The position numbers were made by a program, and so were the translations under genes. From assembly GCA_965230625.1 (NCBI GenBank), contig CBDDLL010000001.1, forward strand, positions 1,178,001 to 1,242,000: a stretch of DNA of 64,000 nucleotides, given 5' to 3'. Below, in pieces: positions 58,867 to 64,000 of this stretch. This stretch comes from Saccharicrinis sp965230625. GTDB taxonomy: Bacteria > Bacteroidota > Bacteroidia > Bacteroidales > Marinilabiliaceae. The stretch's first letter is position 1. Each line of letters begins with the position of its first letter. Under the pieces are notes generated by a model that searched no databases, had not been told where the DNA came from, and was given only the letters and a program-made list of their open reading frames with translations.

Positions 58867-60081
58867 TCAACTTGCTTTTAGCCTAGCTAAGCTTTCTTTA
58901 TCAATTTTTTCTTTAGCATATTCAATACTAATAACTAACTCTTTTTCATCATTAGAGGGAGCTTCAAACATTAGATCCATCATAATGGTTTCACAAATTG
59001 ATCGTAATCCTCTGGCACCCAGTTTGAACTCTACGGCTTTATCAACAATATAATCTAATACCTCATCGGTAAATGTTAAAGTTATACCGTCAATACCAAA
59101 AAGTTTTTCGTATTGCTTAATAATAGAATTTTTAGGCTCGTGCAAAATCCTTCTCAAAATATCTCTATCTAAAGGATTTAAATAAGTCAATACAGGCAAG
59201 CGGCCAATTATTTCAGGAATTAATCCAAATGACTTTAAGTCTTGTGGAGCAACATATTGTAATAAATTGTTTTGGTCAACTTTATCTTTAGCTTTACTTG
59301 CATTATAACCAACAACTTTTGTATTTAATCGCTGAGCAATTTTCCGTTCTATTCCATCAAATGCTCCGCCGCAAACAAATAATATGTTTTTCGTATCTAC
59401 AGGAATCATTTTTTGTTCAGGGTGTTTACGTCCTCCTTGTGGTGGGACATTAACAACAGAACCTTCCAGTAGTTTTAACAAACCTTGCTGAACTCCTTCT
59501 CCGGAAACATCTCTCGTAATGCTAGGGTTGTCGCCCTTACGTGCAATTTTATCTATTTCATCAATAAAAACAATACCTTTTTCAGCAGCTTCTACATTAT
59601 AGTCAGCAGCTTGTAGTAAGCGGGTTAAGATACTTTCGATATCTTCTCCAACATAGCCGGCCTCGGTAAGCACAGTAGCATCAACAATTGTAAACGGAAC
59701 ATGCAACATACGAGCAATTGTTCGAGCAAGTAATGTTTTACCCGTTCCTGTTTCTCCAACTAATATAATGTTCGACTTCTCTATTTCAATATCATCAGTA
59801 CTATTGCGTTGCTGAAGTCTTTTATAATGATTATAAACGGCTACAGATAAGTATTTTTTCGCCTCATCCTGACCAATAATATACTGATCTAAAAATAACT
59901 TGATTTCAGTAGGTTTGAGCAAAGTAATATCGTCAACATTAAACCCACCTTTCTTTTTAAATTCTTCCTCTAAAATACCATGAGCTTGCTCAATACAACT
60001 ATCGCAAATGTGCCCTGAAACCCCTGCAATTAAGAGGTTGGTATCTTTTCTCTCTCTGCCACAAAATGAACACTTATCCAT
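58867..60081 (-). CDS. clpX: ATP-dependent Clp protease ATP-binding subunit ClpX
   Basis: 404 residues. A Cys4 zinc domain (CSFC at 4-7, CDSC at 26-29), Walker A GETGTGKTLLA, pore loop GYVGED, Walker B VFIDEIDKIAR, the RKH loop in GGRKHPEQ and a C-terminal small domain (LGARGLRSICETIM) are all present. ClpX unfolds tagged proteins and feeds them into ClpP. The gene follows clpP, 85 bases away, with a hairpin in between. Length is normal. Confidence 0.97.
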   Translation of the reverse strand: MDKCSFCGRERKDTNLLIAGVSGHICDSCIEQAHGILEEEFKKKGGFNVDDITLLKPTEIKLFLDQYIIGQDEAKKYLSVAVYNHYKRLQQRNSTDDIEIEKSNIILVGETGTGKTLLARTIARMLHVPFTIVDATVLTEAGYVGEDIESILTRLLQAADYNVEAAEKGIVFIDEIDKIARKGDNPSITRDVSGEGVQQGLLKLLEGSVVNVPPQGGRKHPEQKMIPVDTKNILFVCGGAFDGIERKIAQRLNTKVVGYNASKAKDKVDQNNLLQYVAPQDLKSFGLIPEIIGRLPVLTYLNPLDRDILRRILHEPKNSIIKQYEKLFGIDGITLTFTDEVLDYIVDKAVEFKLGARGLRSICETIMMDLMFEAPSNDEKELVISIEYAKEKIDKESLARLKAS

Positions 60082-60110
60082 AAATTCCCCTTTGAAAATG
60101 TATATACAAC

Positions 60111-60146
60111 AGTGCAGAAGAAGGAAACTTGACCTAATTCTGCACT
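60111..60146. repeat. 9-bp inverted repeat between clpP and clpX
   Basis: AGTGCAGAA (60111-60119) and TTCTGCACT (60138-60146) with an 18-base spacer. No T-run follows on the minus strand. It may be an RNA processing or stability element that sets different levels of ClpP and ClpX. Confidence 0.55.
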
Positions 60147-60166
60147 TAAAAACAGTCTTTTAAGTT

Positions 60167-60844
60167 TTATTTACTTTCTCTAACTAACACTTCATCAATC
60201 ATACCGTAATCTTTAGCTTCTTCTGAAGTCATCCAATAATCACGGTCAGAATCTTTTTCTACTTTTTTATATGTACTACCAGTATGGTTAGCAATTATAG
60301 TATATAATTCTTTTTTAAGTTTTTGTATCTCCCTTGCTGTAATTTCAATATCAGAGGCTTGTCCTTGAGCACCACCCATAGGTTGGTGGATCATTACGCG
60401 AGAATGTTTTAGGGCAGAACGTTTACCTTTTGTTCCCGCAGTTAGCAAAACAGCAGCCATTGATGCGGCCATACCTGTACATATTGTTGCAACATCAGAA
60501 GATATATATTGCATGGTATCATAAATACCTAATCCTGCATAAACAGAACCTCCTGGAGAGTTAAAATAAATGGATATATCTTTTTGAGGATCTGCAGATT
60601 CAAGATATAATAGTTGTGCTTGAATAATATTCGCAACAGTATCATCTACAGGTAATCCTAAAAAGATGATTCTATCCATCATTAAACGCGAAAAAACATC
60701 CATTGATGCAACATTTAATTGACGCTCCTCAATAATAGTAGGTGAAATGTATCCACTTGTAACAGAGGTATACTTATCTAATGCAAGACTATTTATGCCA
60801 ACATGTTTAGTGGCATATTTCTGAAAATCTTTTGGATCTATCAT
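60167..60844 (-). CDS. clpP: ATP-dependent Clp protease proteolytic subunit
   Basis: 225 residues. Catalytic Ser lies in GMAASMAAVLL, catalytic His in SRVMIHQPMGG and the Asp in KDSDRDYWM; FLGLPVDDTVANIIQAQLLY and YFNSPGGSVYAGLGIYDTMQ are typical. It forms the tetradecamer chamber that works with ClpX. The order tig-clpP-clpX on one strand is the classical one. The N-terminal extension is a propeptide-like stretch. Confidence 0.97.
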   Translation of the reverse strand: MIDPKDFQKYATKHVGINSLALDKYTSVTSGYISPTIIEERQLNVASMDVFSRLMMDRIIFLGLPVDDTVANIIQAQLLYLESADPQKDISIYFNSPGGSVYAGLGIYDTMQYISSDVATICTGMAASMAAVLLTAGTKGKRSALKHSRVMIHQPMGGAQGQASDIEITAREIQKLKKELYTIIANHTGSTYKKVEKDSDRDYWMTSEEAKDYGMIDEVLVRESK

Positions 60845-60889
60845 ATTATTATACTTTTCTTATCAAAATAAATATTGAAAAGCTAAATT

Positions 60890-60972
60890 AAGAAAAAAAT
60901 AATACCGATATGCAAAAGAACTAAGTTTTAAAGTTTATTTGGATTTAAAACTTACCTCTTCATATCGGTATT
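60890..60972 (-). terminator. Nested double hairpin between tig and clpP
   Basis: Outer arms AATACCGATATG (60901-60912) and CATATCGGTATT (60961-60972), 12 bp perfect, enclose inner arms AAGTTTTAAA (60923-60932) and TTTAAAACTT (60944-60953), 10 bp perfect. On the minus strand a T-rich tail follows. It probably ends most tig messages and lets some readthrough reach clpP. Confidence 0.7.
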
Positions 60973-61020
60973 TATTTGTCGCAAATAAATAAATGCAACA
61001 AAAATTATCTTTTCTAATTA

Positions 61021-62382
61021 CTACTTATTTTCAAATAGCTTATTGAATTCATCTCTACTAATAGCCTTTTCTTCCACCTTAACAGCCTCTTTAATAAATG
61101 CTAAAGCCTTTTCTTGCGCTGCAGTTTCAGACATGTTTCTAATTTGATCTTCTTGTTTCATCATGTCTTTAGCATAGTTTTCAAGATGCTCTTCAGGAAT
61201 ATTTGATAGGCCATATTGCATAAATTGCATTTTAGCCGATTTTTTAGCTACCTCCAAGACGTCTGCTTCTTCTACTTTTATTTCGTTAGTTTTAAGAATC
61301 TCGTTCTTAATCAACTGCCATCTTAAATCATCTAAATACTTTGGCATATCATTCTCAACAGACTCTGGAGTTATTTCTTCCTTATCGTGATTTATTGTTA
61401 AAATCCATCTTTTTAAGAATGCCTCGGGTAAAGCAATTTCAATTTTCTTCATTAGCTTTTCTTTAGCATCTAACGAGAATTTATATTCACTTTCATATGC
61501 TAAAGTTTTTTCCAGGTCTTCTTTAATTTTTGCAGTAAATTCCTCTTCGGTTTTAGCAACGTCTTTTCCTAATACCTGGTCAAATAACTCTTGATTTAAT
61601 TCAGCAGAGATGTAATTTGTTATCTCTTTTACTGTAAACTGAAAATCACCATCAATTTGCTCTGCTTCTTCTGCAGATACTTTCAGCATGTATGATACTT
61701 GGGTAGCATCTTCGAATGTAGTTTTAGGATTTAATACTACAGTTTCATCAACTTTAACTCCATTTAACTTAGCTTTAGCATCTTCGTTTTTAATTGAAGT
61801 AGCAGATAAAACAGTGTCTTCTGTTTTAATTCCATCCTCAATCACATTACCATCTTGATCTAGTTGTGCAAAATCACCTTTGATCATTGATTCTTCGGTT
61901 GCCTCATCAACTTTTTCAGATGTACCAAAACGACTGGTTGCTTGCTTAACTTGTTGCTCCAGCATTTCGTCAGTTACCTCGATAGTATAATATGGAAGCT
62001 TTTCTCGTTTTGATAATTTTACTTCAAACTCAGGAGACATAGCAATGTCAAAGTTGAATTGGAAGTTTTCTTGCGTTTCAAAATCAATAGTTTCCTGATT
62101 ATCACTTGGTAGAGGTTCTCCTAAAATATTTAATTTGCTTTCAGATAAATATTTAGAAATTTCTTCAGAAACAATTTTGTTCACTTGTTCGGCCAACACA
62201 TGTTTACCGTACATCTTTTTAATCATTCCAAAAGGAACTTTTCCTGGACGGAAACCTGGCATATTGGCTTTCTTACGATAATCTTTTAATACCTCATCAA
62301 CTCGGCTCTCGTAATCTTCTTTCTCAACAGTAAGCTTTAATACTGCATTTAAATCATCAATGTTTTCTTTTGAGATGTTCAT
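61021..62382 (-). CDS. tig: Trigger factor
   Basis: 453 residues. The N-terminal ribosome-binding domain has the loop signature GFRPGKVPFGMIKKMYG. A middle domain in the place of the FKBP-like prolyl isomerase (about 150-245) is weakly conserved, as in other Bacteroidetes. The C-terminal helical arms make the chaperone cradle (SEYKFSLDAKEKLMKKIEIA). It binds nascent chains at the ribosome exit. The gene lies before clpP and clpX. Length is normal. Confidence 0.95.
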   Translation of the reverse strand: MNISKENIDDLNAVLKLTVEKEDYESRVDEVLKDYRKKANMPGFRPGKVPFGMIKKMYGKHVLAEQVNKIVSEEISKYLSESKLNILGEPLPSDNQETIDFETQENFQFNFDIAMSPEFEVKLSKREKLPYYTIEVTDEMLEQQVKQATSRFGTSEKVDEATEESMIKGDFAQLDQDGNVIEDGIKTEDTVLSATSIKNEDAKAKLNGVKVDETVVLNPKTTFEDATQVSYMLKVSAEEAEQIDGDFQFTVKEITNYISAELNQELFDQVLGKDVAKTEEEFTAKIKEDLEKTLAYESEYKFSLDAKEKLMKKIEIALPEAFLKRWILTINHDKEEITPESVENDMPKYLDDLRWQLIKNEILKTNEIKVEEADVLEVAKKSAKMQFMQYGLSNIPEEHLENYAKDMMKQEDQIRNMSETAAQEKALAFIKEAVKVEEKAISRDEFNKLFENK

Positions 62383-62453
62383 CGGCTAAAATATTATTAG
62401 TGAACTTTTTGTATGATCTACAAGAGATCGTAATCAATATATTAAATTTAAAA

Positions 62454-62495
62454 AAACCGTCTTACTACCGATTTACATCGTAAGTGAGACGGTTT
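62454..62495 (-). terminator. Terminator of the tRNA-Leu transcript
   Basis: AAACCGTCT (62454-62462) pairs with AGACGGTTT (62487-62495); the minus strand then has a run of T. It lies 15 bases after the CCA end of the tRNA. Confidence 0.8.
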
Positions 62496-62509
62496 TTGTG
62501 TTTTTTACT

Positions 62510-62594
62510 TGGTGCGGATGAAGGGACTCGAACCCCCACGCCTCTCGGCACTAGATCCTAAGTCTAGCGCGGCTACCAATTACGCCACATCCGC
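62510..62594 (-). tRNA. tRNA-Leu (anticodon TAG)
   Basis: The minus strand folds as a type II tRNA of 85 bases. The acceptor stem GCGGATG / CATCCGC is perfect and CCA is encoded. The anticodon stem GCTAGA / TCTAGT encloses loop CTTAGGA with anticodon TAG. The long variable arm GCC-GAGA-GGC and the T-loop TTCGAGT are present; two pairs of the T stem are G-T. Confidence 0.96.
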
Positions 62595-62612
62595 GTTATT
62601 TTTTTAGCGATG

Positions 62613-62645
62613 CAAAGATAAGTTCTTTTTAATTGAAACTGCAAA
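62613..62645 (-). promoter_or_regulatory. Promoter of tRNA-Leu
   Basis: Minus strand TTTG (62642-62645), a 21-base spacer and TATCTTTG (62613-62620). The start of the tRNA is 19 bases below the -7 box. Confidence 0.65.
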
Positions 62646-62696
62646 TTTTATCGCAAAAAATTTAAAATTATTTTTATTTAAACTTAAATTAAGATT

Positions 62697-63455
62697 TTAT
62701 CCAATATCAAAAGTACGGCGTTTCAACTCAAAATCATTACCTAAATACAGTCTTCTTACTTCAGGATCCTCAGCAAGTTCCTCGGCAGTTCCTGCTTTTA
62801 ATATATTACCTTCAAAAAGTAAGTAAGCTCTATCTGTTATAGAAAGTGTTTCGTGTACATTATGGTCGGTAATTAATATCCCGATATTTTTATATTTAAG
62901 TTTGGCAACAATTTCTTGAATATCCTGCACTGCAATAGGATCAACACCGGCAAATGGTTCGTCTAATAGAATGAATTTAGGATTAATTGCCAATGCCCGC
63001 GCAATTTCACATCTTCTACGTTCTCCACCCGATAGTTGAATTCCTAAACTTTTACGGATATGTCCTAAACTAAATTCATCTAATAGTTCTTCTAACCTTT
63101 GCTTTTGGTATTCTTTCGTAAACTTGGTCATTTCCAGCACGGCTTTAATATTATCTTCAATACTCAACTTACGAAAAACAGAAGCTTCCTGTGCTAAATA
63201 ACCAATTCCTCTTTGAGCCCTTCTGTAAACAGGCTCTTTGGTAATGATTGTATCATTTAAATAAATATCGCCTTCATTTGGTGTTACCAAGCCTACAGTC
63301 ATATAAAAAGTCGTAGTTTTTCCTGCTCCATTTGGACCTAAAAGTCCAACTATTTCTCCTTGTTCTACTTTAACGGATACCCCTTTTACAACTGTACGAC
63401 TTTTATATTTCTTTACAAGGTTTTTGGTATGTAATACTAACTTTTCTTCTGACAT
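62697..63455 (-). CDS. lptB: Lipopolysaccharide export ABC transporter ATP-binding protein
   Basis: 252 residues. Walker A GPNGAGKTT, the signature LSGGERRRCEIARAL, Walker B FILLDEPFAGVDP and DHNVHETLSITDRAYLL are the marks of LptB. With LptF and LptG it extracts LPS from the inner membrane for transport to the surface. LptB genes of Bacteroidetes often stand apart from lptFG, as here. It follows tatC with 30 bases between them and has a possible own promoter at the end of tatC. Confidence 0.95.
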   Translation of the reverse strand: MSEEKLVLHTKNLVKKYKSRTVVKGVSVKVEQGEIVGLLGPNGAGKTTTFYMTVGLVTPNEGDIYLNDTIITKEPVYRRAQRGIGYLAQEASVFRKLSIEDNIKAVLEMTKFTKEYQKQRLEELLDEFSLGHIRKSLGIQLSGGERRRCEIARALAINPKFILLDEPFAGVDPIAVQDIQEIVAKLKYKNIGILITDHNVHETLSITDRAYLLFEGNILKAGTAEELAEDPEVRRLYLGNDFELKRRTFDIG

Positions 63456-63473
63456 AACTCAATTTTAATATTG

Positions 63474-63503
63474 CAAAACTACAACTTATGCTTCTTGTTT
63501 CAA
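63474..63503 (-). promoter_or_regulatory. Possible promoter of lptB
   Basis: Minus strand TTG (63501-63503), a 19-base spacer and TAGTTTTG (63474-63481), overlapping the end of tatC. The lptB start codon is 18 bases below the -7 box. Confidence 0.45.
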
Positions 63504-64000
63504 TTTGTTTTGTTCAACATTTCTAGCAATTAATATGCCGCCTTCGTATAGAAATATCAACGGAAAGCAGACTAACACCTGACTTATAATATCAGGAGGG
63601 GTAATAATTGCAGCAAGTAATAAACTAACAACAATTGAATGCCTGCGATATTTCTTAAGAGTATTGGATGATACCAAACCTACTTTTGATAAAAAATATA
63701 TGAGTATGGGTAACTCAAAAATAATACCTCCAGCCAATACTATAGAAGTAATTGTGGAGATATAAGAGCCCAAGTTTAGAATGTTTTCAACTTTATCGCT
63801 TACATGGTACGTAGCTAAAAAATGAACCGATAAAGGACATATAATATAATATGCGAACAATATTCCAACAGAAAAAAGAATGGATGCGAAAAATATAGCT
63901 CCTCTACTATGTTTAATTTCCTGTTGATAAAGTGCCGGTTTGATAAATCTCCAAAATTCCCAAAATATATATGGGAAGGCTATCACTAAACCCGAAATAA
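63486..64000 (-). CDS. tatC: Sec-independent protein translocase TatC, C-terminal part (5' end outside window)
   Basis: The frame is open to the window edge, so the start is not seen; a GTG at 63986 is internal. The visible 170 or so residues hold AFPYIFWEFWRFIKPALY, then membrane segments AIFFASILFSVGILFAYYII, ILNLGSYISTITSIVLAGG, FELPILIYFLSKVGLVSSN and IVVSLLLAAIITPPDIISQV, the hallmark order of TatC. TatC is the receptor for twin-arginine signal peptides in the inner membrane. Confidence 0.93.
   Translation of the reverse strand, partial: ISGLVIAFPYIFWEFWRFIKPALYQQEIKHSRGAIFFASILFSVGILFAYYIICPLSVHFLATYHVSDKVENILNLGSYISTITSIVLAGGIIFELPILIYFLSKVGLVSSNTLKKYRRHSIVVSLLLAAIITPPDIISQVLVCFPLIFLYEGGILIARNVEQNKLKQEA

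Noticed and set aside
1..64000. CRISPR array, prophage or integrative element
   Set aside because: No regularly spaced repeats, cas genes, integrase, transposase, phage structural genes or conjugation genes were seen.

Overview
The window is a piece of the chromosome of a Bacteroidetes bacterium, most likely a marine or otherwise salt-exposed member of the order Marinilabiliales or a relative. Signs of this are the low GC content, SusC/SusD with a FecI/FecR regulator pair, the gliding gene gldA, a T9SS-type sorting tail, the long form of IspG, TlpA proteins with an N-terminal beta-rich domain, M56/TonB BlaR1 proteins, and promoters of the type TTTG, about 19-21 bases, TAnnTTTG. The genus assignment is inference. 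No insertion sequence, prophage, CRISPR array or rRNA was found.

Layout. 1-4.05 kb: end of a DUF2461 gene, small secreted proteins, comF, an outer-membrane barrel and a sirtuin. 4.1-10.4 kb: an eight-gene minus-strand run headed by lysine 2,3-aminomutase (ablA) and beta-lysine N-acetyltransferase (ablB), which make the osmolyte N-epsilon-acetyl-beta-lysine, followed by two small proteins, MarC, a sodium:solute symporter, a GNAT acyltransferase and a MarR regulator. 10.8-20.4 kb: a LytTR response regulator, two giant histidine kinases carrying a thioredoxin-like periplasmic domain, and a related TlpA protein without a kinase. This is the most unusual part of the window. 20.7-23.4 kb: pdxB and gnd. 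23.6-30.2 kb: sigma factor, anti-sigma factor, SusC and SusD. 30.5-35.4 kb: a DUF2007 protein, then blaI with two tandem BlaR1-like genes. 35.5-38.3 kb: two TlpA-type thiol proteins and a DUF6029 outer-membrane protein. 38.5-47 kb: PAP2-like protein, rpoN, a frameshifted lipoprotein gene, asnS, a secreted protein and ispG. 47-58.3 kb: gldA, pdxH, patatin/barrel protein, TylF-type methyltransferase, small barrels, a nucleosidase-cupin fusion, OsmC, Crp/Fnr, LarC and an ABC ATPase. 58.5-64 kb: a conserved block of csp, clpX, clpP, tig, tRNA-Leu, lptB and the start-truncated tatC.

How parts fit. The ablAB run looks like an osmolyte production and transport unit. The kinase cluster looks like a cell-envelope sensing circuit: one catalytically intact TlpA paralog (CGPC), two paralogs whose Trx domain has lost its cysteines and gained a membrane segment plus a LytS-type kinase, and one LytTR regulator. 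A shared 18-base motif lies upstream of the three large genes, and a scrap of a LytTR gene 3' end lies 6.6 kb away beside the MarR gene. The BlaI promoter carries an inverted repeat exactly between its -33 and -7 boxes, which gives a clear autoregulation model for the tandem BlaR1 genes.
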